Shown: positions 6,568 to 12,679 of the stretch, piece after piece
Numbering within the stretch: position 1 is the first letter of the stretch
Layout: each line of letters starts with the position of its first letter
Assembly (NCBI GenBank): GCA_964559845.1
Contig: CAZLJF010000046.1
Span: 1-12,679 of the forward strand
Source of the DNA: WSZY01 sp964559845
GTDB taxonomy: Bacteria; Pseudomonadota; Zetaproteobacteria; Mariprofundales; Mariprofundaceae
Length of the DNA: 12,679 bases
Direction of reading: 5' to 3'
The notes under the pieces: model-generated
Told to the model about the DNA's origin: nothing
What the model saw: only the letters and a program-made list of their open reading frames with translations
The model's database searches: none
Program-made: the position numbers and the translations under genes

Positions 6568-7437
6568 TTCTATCGCCTCTTTTTCAGGCACCTGGTATTC
6601 CGGTTTGAGAATCGTTACATCGGCTTTCGAGATCAGCCTGTCGATCCACTGATCCAGAGCACGGTGTTGTAAAAGGTTGATAATTTCATCACGTGATTCG
6701 TCCAGTGATTTGATATGGGCGGGACGTTTACCCAGCAGTTCGATAATATGCCAGCCAAACTGTGTTTTAACCGGCTTGCTCAGGCCGTTTGGTTTCAGTG
6801 AGAAGGCAGCCTTTTCGAAGGCTTCAACCATAATGCCGCGCGGAAACCAGTTCAGGTCACCCCCTCTGGATTTATTGCTGTCATCCAGCGAATAGGTGGC
6901 TGCAAGCGCTTCAAAACTCTCCCTTTTGCGACGCAATTGTTTACGGATCTCCCATGCCAGCTTTTCACTTCCAACCAGGATATGCCGGGCATGAATCTGC
7001 TCAGGAATGGTAAAATCAGCCAGGTGCTGCTGGTAATAATTACCGATCTCCTGCTCCGTCGGAGCCGGAATCTGCGAGCTTTGCCAGTCTTCAAGCGCCT
7101 CGATCAGGATCGTGTTTCGGGCACGCTTGATCCGGCTTAAAACAAGCGGATCCTTTGCAAGGCCGATCTCCTGAGCCTGCCGGCTTAGGATGGAGCGACG
7201 GATCAGGACATTAAGAATCCGGCTGCGGGCTACCGGATCCGAGCCGATATGTTGAAGTGAGTTCGGCATCGAGCGGATTTCACGATCAATATCCGATTCG
7301 TGAAAAGTGATGCCCGCCACCCTGGCAACAACCGGTGTCGGGTCTCTGTCCACTGTTTGGATGTCCGGCTTCTGTTCGCAGGCAGCGATGAGAAATAGCG
7401 AAGCGGATAGCAGCAGCCATGTGATTTTGTGATTCAT
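6556..7437 (-). CDS. Parvulin-type peptidyl-prolyl isomerase lipoprotein (SurA/PrsA-like foldase)
   Basis: A 293-residue secreted foldase anchored by lipid. The N-terminus has K4, a hydrophobic stretch and the lipobox LIAAC with C20; the next residue is E, so by the E. coli Lol rule it would go to the outer membrane. After a linker comes a SurA_N-like helical region (about 37-125, beginning VARVAGITFHESDID). A parvulin domain follows at about 146-237, with ARHIL at 150-154, SRGGDLNWF at 190-198 and PVKTQFGWHII at 222-232, then a helical tail. The start at 7437 is chosen because it gives a perfect lipoprotein signal; the open frame runs upstream to 7563 but would overlap cstA. No good ribosome site is seen before it. 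It may help fold envelope proteins. It resembles PrsA or EpsD-type proteins as much as SurA, so no symbol is given. Confidence 0.88.
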   Translation of the reverse strand: MNHKITWLLLSASLFLIAACEQKPDIQTVDRDPTPVVARVAGITFHESDIDREIRSMPNSLQHIGSDPVARSRILNVLIRRSILSRQAQEIGLAKDPLVLSRIKRARNTILIEALEDWQSSQIPAPTEQEIGNYYQQHLADFTIPEQIHARHILVGSEKLAWEIRKQLRRKRESFEALAATYSLDDSNKSRGGDLNWFPRGIMVEAFEKAAFSLKPNGLSKPVKTQFGWHIIELLGKRPAHIKSLDESRDEIINLLQHRALDQWIDRLISKADVTILKPEYQVPEKEAIEAVR

Positions 7438-7466
7438 GGGGGTTAGGGTAGCGGCTGGGGGACTCT

Positions 7467-7485
7467 GAACAAGTCTGACATGTTC
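7467..7485. promoter_or_regulatory. 19-bp near-perfect palindrome between the foldase gene and cstA, candidate operator
   Basis: GAACAAGTCTGACATGTTC is symmetric about the central T at 7476, with eight of nine base pairs matching (only the A/A pair at 7472/7480 fails). It lies in the 103-bp divergent gap, 30 bp from the foldase start and 55 bp from the cstA start, a usual place for a dimeric regulator. It is not a LexA box of either the E. coli or Bacillus spacing. The binding protein is unknown. Confidence 0.4.
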
Positions 7486-7540
7486 CTGATAACCCGGAGC
7501 GTCCGGTCCTTTGAAAAATGCTTGAAGTGTGGAGAGTGAA

Positions 7541-9256
7541 ATGACACCGGTAACAATGGCCATATTGGTACTCTGTTTATATCTTCTGTTCTACCGTTTT
7601 TATGCCAAAGGTATTCTTGGACGGAGGGTTTTCGAGCTGAATGCAGATGCTGCCACGCCGGCCCATGAACTGCGTGATGGTGTGGACTATGTGCCGGCCA
7701 ACAAGTATATCCTGTTTGGTCATCATTATGCTTCCATTGCCGGGCTGGCGCCAATGCTGGGGCCTGCGATTGCCGTGATCTGGGGCTGGATTCCTGCGTT
7801 ATGTTGGGTGGTGTTTGGCACACTGCTGATTGGCGCCGTACATGACTTCTCGGCACTCATCCTCTCATCCCGTCACAAAGGGGAGAGTGTTGGCTCGATC
7901 GCCCGCGATGTGATCTCTCCACGCACACGTTTGCTGTTCCTGCTGGTTATCTTTTTCCTTGTGGCCTTGGCCATGGGGGTGTTTGTGCTGGTTATCTCCG
8001 GCCTGTTTGCCGCACCTGATGCCGCACATATTGCCGCAACTGCGCATCCCGAAGCCGTATTCCCGACCTACACCCTAATGCTGATTGCCATGGTCATCGG
8101 CTTTTTTGTCTATAAAAAGAGCATGCCTGTCTGGCCATTGATCGGACTTGGTTTTATCCTGATGCTGCTCACCACCTGGTGGGGACTGGATCACCCGGTT
8201 ACCGGTTTTAGTGCCAGAGAGTGGACATGGTCGCTGCTGATTTATGCCTTTCTCGCCAGTGTTTTGCCTGTCTGGCTGTTGCTGCAACCACGCGATTTTC
8301 TGAACTCGCTGCTGCTCTATCTTGCCCTGTTTGTGATGCTGGCAGGCTTTTTCCTGCTTGATCCGCAATGGGCGGCACCAGCCATCAACCCCAACCCTGT
8401 CGGAGCGCCACCGATGCTGCCCTTTCTGTTTATTGTCATTGCCTGTGGCGCCGTTTCCGGTTTCCACGGTATTGTGGCATCAGGTACATCATCCAAACAA
8501 CTGGACAGGGAGAATGATGCCCCGCTCATTGGTTATGGCGGCATGATCGGCGAGTCTCTGCTGGCATTGCTGGCAGTGTTGGCAACAACGGCAGGCGCCT
8601 TTGCCACACGTGCAGACTGGGAATCTTTCTACGGCTCATGGGACAGGGCCGTGGGCTTGCATCAGAAGCTGGGTGTTTTCATTCAGGGCAATGCCAATTT
8701 TATCCATCAGCTTGGCGTGCCACTCGATTATGCCGCTGCCTTTATCAGCGTGGTGGTGGTGGGTTTTGCCATGACATCGGTGGATACCGGTGCCCGGTTG
8801 CTGCGCTTTAATATTCAGGAGATCGGCAGGAGCATCGGCGTTGATGCGCTGAGCAACCGCTACCTGGCCACCTTCCTGGCTGTATCTGCGATGGGCTTCT
8901 TCGCCTTCTTTGAGGTGGATGGCAAGCCGGCGGGGCTGTTTTTGTGGACGCTGTTTGGCACCACCAACCAGATTCTGGCAGGGCTCACCCTGTTGACGGT
9001 AACCATCTACCTCTATCGCAAGAAAAAACCGATCCTCTATACGCTTTTGCCAATGATGCTCGTACTGGGCACAACCATCACAGGTATGGTCATGGGTGTA
9101 ACGGGTGCGATAGGCAAAGGGCAGTGGACGGTTGCCATTGTTGGCTTCACCATTTTTGTCCTGGCCATGTGGGTGCTGGTTGAAGCGCTGCTTGTCGTCA
9201 GGCAGGTGCAGGCAGAGCGGAAGAGAGGGGTGATTGATGCCGGAGGTGCTGATTAG
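7541..9256 (+). CDS. cstA: CstA-family carbon starvation protein (pyruvate/peptide transporter)
   Basis: Integral inner-membrane transporter of the CstA family; characterised members in E. coli (CstA, BtsT) import pyruvate, and peptide uptake has also been reported. The product has 571 residues and many membrane segments. Family marks: DGVDYVPANKYILFGHHYASIAGLAPMLGP from about residue 46, WGWIPA at 81-86, GAVHDF at 98-103, the basic RHKGESVGSIA at 111-121, GFHGIVASGTSSKQL at about 307-321, and a late DTGARLLRFNIQEIG segment. It is about 130 residues shorter than E. coli CstA (701 residues), as is common for the short form. The ATG at 7541 has GGAG at 7531-7534; an in-frame GTG at 7529 is less likely. 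It overlaps the next gene by 20 nt. No BtsSR-like two-component genes are adjacent. Confidence 0.93.
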   Translation: MTPVTMAILVLCLYLLFYRFYAKGILGRRVFELNADAATPAHELRDGVDYVPANKYILFGHHYASIAGLAPMLGPAIAVIWGWIPALCWVVFGTLLIGAVHDFSALILSSRHKGESVGSIARDVISPRTRLLFLLVIFFLVALAMGVFVLVISGLFAAPDAAHIAATAHPEAVFPTYTLMLIAMVIGFFVYKKSMPVWPLIGLGFILMLLTTWWGLDHPVTGFSAREWTWSLLIYAFLASVLPVWLLLQPRDFLNSLLLYLALFVMLAGFFLLDPQWAAPAINPNPVGAPPMLPFLFIVIACGAVSGFHGIVASGTSSKQLDRENDAPLIGYGGMIGESLLALLAVLATTAGAFATRADWESFYGSWDRAVGLHQKLGVFIQGNANFIHQLGVPLDYAAAFISVVVVGFAMTSVDTGARLLRFNIQEIGRSIGVDALSNRYLATFLAVSAMGFFAFFEVDGKPAGLFLWTLFGTTNQILAGLTLLTVTIYLYRKKKPILYTLLPMMLVLGTTITGMVMGVTGAIGKGQWTVAIVGFTIFVLAMWVLVEALLVVRQVQAERKRGVIDAGGAD

Positions 9257-10067
9257 TGATCCGCCCGAAACAACCCTTACGCTTCAGAACTCTGCACATA
9301 AACCAATGCTGCTGATCTCAAAGGCTGTTTCCCAACTTCTGTTGCCGCCCGGAGGCCCGGTTCTGCTGGGAGTTGTCGGTCTTGTTTTCTGGAAACAGAG
9401 GTGGGGGCGCGGGTTGATTCTACTCAGTTTCGCATCTCTCTGGCTGCTTTCAAGCGAACCTGTCCGCGATATGTTGACCAGGCCGCTGGAGTTCCGGTAT
9501 CCGGTGCTGGATCTGAACAGGGTGAAAACAGATGGCACTGCCATTGTGCTGCTTGGTGGCGGTATTTATGAAAACGCCCCGGAATATGGTGGCAGTGATG
9601 AGCTGGGCCGCTATGCATTGATGCGGACCGTCTATGCAGCAGATATCGCGCGGAAGAGCGGCCTGGATGTTTATGCGACAGGCGGCAGGCCACTGTCACA
9701 GTCAGATGAGCCCGAGGGTGAGATTATGCGCCGCTGGCTGTTGAAGTTCGGGATCGCCGAACAGTATCTGTTTGCTGAGACAGTGGCGGATACTACCTGG
9801 GAGAATGCTGCCTATATGCAGAAAATGCTGTCTGCAAAAGGGGTTCACAGGGTGATCCTGGTGACTTCGGCATGGCACATGCCTCGTGCCGTCTGGTGTT
9901 TTGAGTCGCATGGAGTGGATGTTGTGCCGGCACCGGCTGATTTTCTGACCGAGCAGGAGCCCTACGACCTGCGCAGTTATCTTCCACGCTGGACCGTGCT
10001 GAATGACTCCGGTCAGGCACTGCATGAATACCTGGGGCTGCTCTGGTACCGCATCAGGTTTGGTTAA
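9237..10067 (+). CDS. YdcF/ElyC-like protein, DUF218 domain with membrane anchor
   Basis: A 276-residue protein with a DUF218 (YdcF/SanA/ElyC) domain. Two likely membrane segments lie in the first third, VLLGVVGLVFW and the LILLSFASLWLLSS stretch. The soluble domain follows: GTAIVLLGGGIYE, GRYALMRTVYAADIARKSGLDVYATGGRPL, EGEIMRRWLLKFGI, ADTTWENAAYM and VILVTSAWHMPRAVWCFE, ending in the typical helical tail. The architecture resembles E. coli ElyC, which affects cell-wall precursor lipid use, but that role is not shown here. The ATG at 9237 is preceded by GAGAGGGG. The internal ATG at 9306 gives a more family-like beginning (LLISKAVSQLLLPPGG) but has no ribosome site. It overlaps cstA by 20 nt, so the two are probably co-transcribed and translationally coupled. 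Confidence 0.88.
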   Translation: MPEVLISDPPETTLTLQNSAHKPMLLISKAVSQLLLPPGGPVLLGVVGLVFWKQRWGRGLILLSFASLWLLSSEPVRDMLTRPLEFRYPVLDLNRVKTDGTAIVLLGGGIYENAPEYGGSDELGRYALMRTVYAADIARKSGLDVYATGGRPLSQSDEPEGEIMRRWLLKFGIAEQYLFAETVADTTWENAAYMQKMLSAKGVHRVILVTSAWHMPRAVWCFESHGVDVVPAPADFLTEQEPYDLRSYLPRWTVLNDSGQALHEYLGLLWYRIRFG

Positions 10068-10095
10068 TGCGCTGTATTTGTAAGGTTTTGTGTAT

Positions 10096-10130
10096 CCGGT
10101 TCGTCTGAATGGCTGGATGACGGGAACTGG
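10096..10130 (+). other. Imperfect hairpin after the YdcF-like gene
   Basis: CCGGTTC at 10096-10102 pairs with GAACTGG at 10124-10130 (one G.T pair). A further GTC/GAC pairing lies inside a two-base bulge, leaving a 13-nt loop. It is followed by AAAAAA and not by U, so termination on the plus strand is not supported. Its right arm touches the candidate sucA -35 box. Confidence 0.25.
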
Positions 10131-10156
10131 AAAAAAGGCGTGCGATCAGCTATAAA
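10128..10156 (+). promoter_or_regulatory. Candidate sigma-70 promoter for sucA
   Basis: TGGAAA at 10128-10133 and TATAAA at 10151-10156 are separated by exactly 17 bp, matching the consensus at four and five of six bases. Transcription would start near 10163, giving a leader of about 185 nt before the sucA GTG. This would separate sucA expression from the cstA unit. Consensus match only. Confidence 0.45.
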
Positions 10157-10178
10157 CTTGCCAGTAATCTTTTAAGGG

Positions 10179-10210
10179 GATGAATAAGCGCATGGATGCG
10201 CTTATTCATC
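10179..10210 (+). other. Perfect 15-bp inverted repeat in the sucA leader
   Basis: GATGAATAAGCGCAT at 10179-10193 and ATGCGCTTATTCATC at 10196-10210 are exact reverse complements separated by GG. As RNA this would form a very stable hairpin (13 pairs with a 6-nt loop, or tighter). It has no U-run and therefore is not a simple terminator. It follows AAGGGG at 10174-10179 and hides two ATG codons (10180, 10192) of a possible small ORF. As DNA it could also bind a dimeric regulator just downstream of the candidate promoter. Confidence 0.6.
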
Positions 10211-10368
10211 ACGCAAGGACAAAAATGTGGTTTTGCCCTTGCTCACAAAACCAGGCACTTATTGTGCATGATTTTGACGGCCCGTTCATGGATCGCATGA
10301 ATGCCCTGATTTTTTCAGAGCATCTCGTAAAAGACCACGGGAGGTGGTGTGACGCAACCAGTTCATGA
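10192..10368 (+). CDS. Doubtful small ORF upstream of and overlapping sucA
   Basis: An open frame of 58 codons from ATG 10192 (62 codons from ATG 10180) ends at a TGA at 10366-10368, overlapping the beginning of sucA by 20 nt in another frame. AAGGGG lies 12 nt before ATG 10192 and directly touches ATG 10180, so spacing is poor for both. The peptide contains MWFCPCSQNQ and LIFSEHLVKDHG and resembles no family I know. Codon use is not unlike the neighbours. Because the sequence also forms three or four hairpins, a structured leader that happens to be open is the more likely reading. Confidence 0.25.
   Translation: MDALIHHARTKMWFCPCSQNQALIVHDFDGPFMDRMNALIFSEHLVKDHGRWCDATSS
10213..10242 (+). 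other. Second hairpin in the sucA leader
   Basis: GCAAGGACAAAA at 10213-10224 pairs with TTTTGCCCTTGC at 10231-10242 at eleven of twelve positions around the loop ATGTGG. It starts two bases after the perfect palindrome ends. Two smaller stems follow: GCAC/GTGC at 10255-10267 and TTCATG/CATGAA at 10285-10301. The series suggests a folded 5' leader. Confidence 0.5.
10339..10344 (+). promoter_or_regulatory. Shine-Dalgarno site fixing the GTG start of sucA
   Basis: GGGAGG lies 4 nt before the GTG at 10349. Two other GTG triplets (10344, 10347) are out of the sucA frame. No in-frame ATG exists before conserved sequence begins, so GTG 10349 is the start. Confidence 0.65.
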
Positions 10369-12679
10369 CTCTGCAATAGCAGCCCTGCTTGATGATTCGC
10401 TGTTCGCGACCGGAAGCGAGTACATTGAGATGATGTATGAAGCATGGATGCAGGACCCGGCATCTGTTGGCGGAGCGTGGGGGCAGCTTTTCTCCGGCCT
10501 GGAGAGTTCCCCGGATGCTGTATCTCACCCGAAGATGCTGGCGCGGATGCAACAGCACTCCCGTCTGAAGCAGAGTGTAACAGCAGGTGAAAAGGCAGCC
10601 GCTATCCATGATGTGGAGTTCCCTTCACGGGCTCTCTATCTGATTCATGCCTATCGTGTGCATGGACATCTGCATGCAGATCTTGATCCATTGCACCTGA
10701 ATCCTCCGAAACCAAGCCCTGAATTGCAGCTCGGCTTTTACGGCCTGAGCGAGGCGGATCTGGATATTGAATTTCCAACCGGCGATCTGGCAGGGCCGAA
10801 GAGCATGCCGCTTCGGGAGATCGAACAACTTTTGAAACAGACCTATTGCGGTTCGATTGGCCCTGAATTCATGCATATCACTGACTCAGCCAGAAAACAC
10901 TGGTTGCAGGAGCGTCTGGAGCGGGTCCGTTCGACCCCCAGGTTCGATCATGATACCCGCAAGCATATTTTCAGCCGTGTGATGAAAGCCGAAGAGTTTG
11001 AGCGCTTCCTGCATACCCGTTATGCAGGCCAGAAACGCTTTTCGCTTGAGGGGGGCGAGAGTCTGATTCCGATGCTGGATGCGTTGATCCAGTTTTCCGG
11101 CAACAAGGGTGTCAAAGAGATCATTCTCGGCATGGCGCATCGCGGCCGCCTGAATGTATTGGCGAACATACTGGATAAGTCTCCGACTGATATTTTTGCA
11201 GAGTTTGAAGGCGCCCACTTTGAGGATGCCGAACTGGGCGCAGGTGATGTAAAGTATCATATGGGCTTCTCGTCGGATGTGCGGACATCGGGCGGCATTG
11301 TCCACCTTTCGCTCGGTTTCAACCCTTCACACCTGGAGATTATCACTCCGGTCGCACTGGGATCGGTGCGGGCAAGACAGTGCCGAAGAAAAGACTTTGA
11401 CCGCCGTGAAGTGATGAGTGTGCTGGTGCATGGCGATGCGGCATTTGCAGGGCAGGGGGTGGTTGCCGAATCCCTGAATCTCTCCAAGCTCAGCGGCTTT
11501 AAAACGGGTGGAACGATTCATATTGTGGTGAACAACCAGATCGGTTTTACCGTCAACCCGTTTGATGCACGCTCCACCACATACTGCACCGATATTGCCA
11601 AGATGGTGCAGGCGCCGATTCTACATGTGAACGGGGATGATCCGGAGGCTGCCTGTCTGGCTGTCGAAATTGCAGTGGAGTATCGCAGGCAGTTCCGCGA
11701 AGATATTGTTATTGATCTGGTCTGTTACCGTCGGCATGGGCACAATGAAACGGATACGCCATCGGTGACCCAGCCAGTGATGTATCGGCGGATTGCCGAG
11801 CATCCGACAGTTCAGCAGGTTTATCGCAAACAACTGGTCGATCAGGGGGTGATTACCGATCAGGAAGCCGATGACATGGTGAAGCGGTATCGGGATTGCA
11901 TGGATGAATTAAGACGCAATCCGGACAGGCCGCCGCCTGCGCCCGTGAATTCCCTGCAGGGAAGGTGGGAAGGCTTTTTACGCAGGGCCGGAAAGGAGCC
12001 GGTGACCTCTGTTGCTGCAGAGAGACTTTCGGCTCTTGTCAGAAGCAGCCACCAGGTTCCCGCAGATTTTACACTGCACCCACTGGTGCAGAAGATTTTT
12101 GATAAGCGTTTTCAGATGATGGATGGCAAGCTGCCGATAGACTGGGGCTGTGCCGAGGTGATGGCCTATGCGACGCTGGTTGAAGATGGCGGCTGGGTGC
12201 GTTTAAGTGGTCAGGATAGTGGCCGCGGCACCTTCTTTCACCGCCATGTGACGGTTTATGATCAGAAGACAGGCAAAAAATTTATACCCTTGCGGCAACT
12301 GAGCAGAGGGGGGCTCTCCAACTTCATTGTCGTGGACAGCATGCTTTCCGAAGAGGCCGTGCTGGGATTCGAATATGGCTATTCGGTTGCAGAGCCGCGT
12401 GCACTGGTGATCTGGGAGGCTCAGTATGGTGATTTTGCCAATAATGCACAGGTGGTAATTGATCAATTCATCGCGGCCGGTGAAACCAAATGGCAGCGCA
12501 TGAGCGGTATTGTGCTTTGGCTTCCGCATGGTTACGAGGGGCAGGGGGCGGAGCATTCGTCGGCCAGATTGGAGCGCTATCTGCAGTTGGGGGCGGAGAG
12601 CAATATGCAGGTGGTCTGTCCGACAACACCTGCCCAGCTTTTTCATCTGCTCAGGCGTCAGCATATAATCCGTATCCGT
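10349..12679 (+). CDS. sucA: 2-oxoglutarate dehydrogenase E1 component, GTG start, 3' part outside the window
   Basis: Thiamine-diphosphate-dependent E1 subunit of the 2-oxoglutarate dehydrogenase complex, which decarboxylates 2-oxoglutarate and passes the succinyl group to SucB. 777 codons are present without interruption; the family is about 930 residues, so the last sixth is missing. Visible marks: the short N-terminal E2-interacting segment (SEYIEMMYEAWMQDP near residue 23), RFSLEGGESLIPMLD, GMAHRGRLNVLAN with H264, the diphosphate/metal motif HGDAAFAGQG (D363) through NNQIGFT (N395-N396), DLVCYRRHGHNE, RLSGQDSGRGTFFHRH, LSEEAVLGFEYGYSVAEP and LLPHGYEGQG-like LPHGYEGQGAEHSSARLERYLQL. It starts at GTG 10349 after GGGAGG. 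It is preceded by a hairpin-rich leader and its own candidate promoter. sucB and lpd would be expected downstream. Confidence 0.97.
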   Translation, partial: MTQPVHDSAIAALLDDSLFATGSEYIEMMYEAWMQDPASVGGAWGQLFSGLESSPDAVSHPKMLARMQQHSRLKQSVTAGEKAAAIHDVEFPSRALYLIHAYRVHGHLHADLDPLHLNPPKPSPELQLGFYGLSEADLDIEFPTGDLAGPKSMPLREIEQLLKQTYCGSIGPEFMHITDSARKHWLQERLERVRSTPRFDHDTRKHIFSRVMKAEEFERFLHTRYAGQKRFSLEGGESLIPMLDALIQFSGNKGVKEIILGMAHRGRLNVLANILDKSPTDIFAEFEGAHFEDAELGAGDVKYHMGFSSDVRTSGGIVHLSLGFNPSHLEIITPVALGSVRARQCRRKDFDRREVMSVLVHGDAAFAGQGVVAESLNLSKLSGFKTGGTIHIVVNNQIGFTVNPFDARSTTYCTDIAKMVQAPILHVNGDDPEAACLAVEIAVEYRRQFREDIVIDLVCYRRHGHNETDTPSVTQPVMYRRIAEHPTVQQVYRKQLVDQGVITDQEADDMVKRYRDCMDELRRNPDRPPPAPVNSLQGRWEGFLRRAGKEPVTSVAAERLSALVRSSHQVPADFTLHPLVQKIFDKRFQMMDGKLPIDWGCAEVMAYATLVEDGGWVRLSGQDSGRGTFFHRHVTVYDQKTGKKFIPLRQLSRGGLSNFIVVDSMLSEEAVLGFEYGYSVAEPRALVIWEAQYGDFANNAQVVIDQFIAAGETKWQRMSGIVLWLPHGYEGQGAEHSSARLERYLQLGAESNMQVVCPTTPAQLFHLLRRQHIIRIR

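Noticed and set aside
7467..7485. LexA (SOS) box reading of the GAACA/TGTTC dyad
   Set aside because: The half-site spacing fits neither the E. coli CTGT-N8-ACAG nor the Bacillus GAAC-N4-GTTC pattern.
7438..7563. Upstream extension of the foldase lipoprotein by 42 codons
   Set aside because: It would bury the lipoprotein signal inside the protein and overlap the start of cstA.
12203..12664. Minus-strand frame of 153 codons near the right edge
   Set aside because: It is antisense to conserved sucA sequence and contains no family motif.
1..12679. CRISPR array, mobile element, defence system, tRNA or rRNA genes
   Set aside because: No regularly spaced repeats, transposase or integrase motifs, tRNA cloverleaf or rRNA segments were seen; the protein genes are mostly housekeeping families.

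Overview
The window reads as an ordinary chromosomal segment of a moderately GC-rich Gram-negative bacterium, most likely a proteobacterium. The evidence is an LDH-type malate dehydrogenase next to sucCD, a 2-oxoglutarate dehydrogenase E1, a lipoprotein with a parvulin domain, and a class II CCA-adding enzyme. A zetaproteobacterium is one possibility, but that is an impression of gene content and not a proven assignment. I see no tRNA, rRNA, CRISPR array, transposase, integrase or toxin/defence genes.

Layout. (1) Positions 1-1202, minus strand: the first 400 codons of a tRNA nucleotidyltransferase (cca), running off the left edge. (2) Positions 1203-1275: a short divergent promoter region with a perfect 7-bp dyad. 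(3) Positions 1276-6497, plus strand: a probable operon mdh - sucC - sucD - small four-helix membrane protein - MEKHLA-domain protein - hemH. Gaps are short except for 117 nt between mdh and sucC and an unusual 67-nt structured spacer between sucC and sucD. (4) Positions 6556-7437, minus strand: a parvulin-type foldase lipoprotein, convergent with hemH. (5) Positions 7541-10067, plus strand: cstA overlapping a YdcF/ElyC-like gene. A 19-bp near-palindrome lies in the divergent gap between the lipoprotein gene and cstA. (6) Positions 10068-10348: a leader with a candidate promoter and several consecutive hairpins, one a perfect 15-bp inverted repeat, plus a doubtful small ORF. (7) Positions 10349-12679, plus strand: the first 777 codons of sucA, running off the right edge.

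How the genes work together. SucA starts the oxidation of 2-oxoglutarate to succinyl-CoA, SucCD turn succinyl-CoA into succinate with formation of NTP, and Mdh makes oxaloacetate. Succinyl-CoA is also the heme precursor in some proteobacteria, and hemH (last step of heme synthesis) sits in the same run of genes. CstA-family proteins import pyruvate or peptides. The segment is therefore mostly central carbon and energy metabolism. Three genes have non-ATG starts: sucC (TTG), hemH (GTG) and sucA (GTG).

I did not find a clear new multi-gene system. The points most worth a second look are non-coding: the duplicated coupling signal and hairpin between sucC and sucD, the hairpin-rich leader of sucA, and the dyads in the cca/mdh and lipoprotein/cstA promoter regions.
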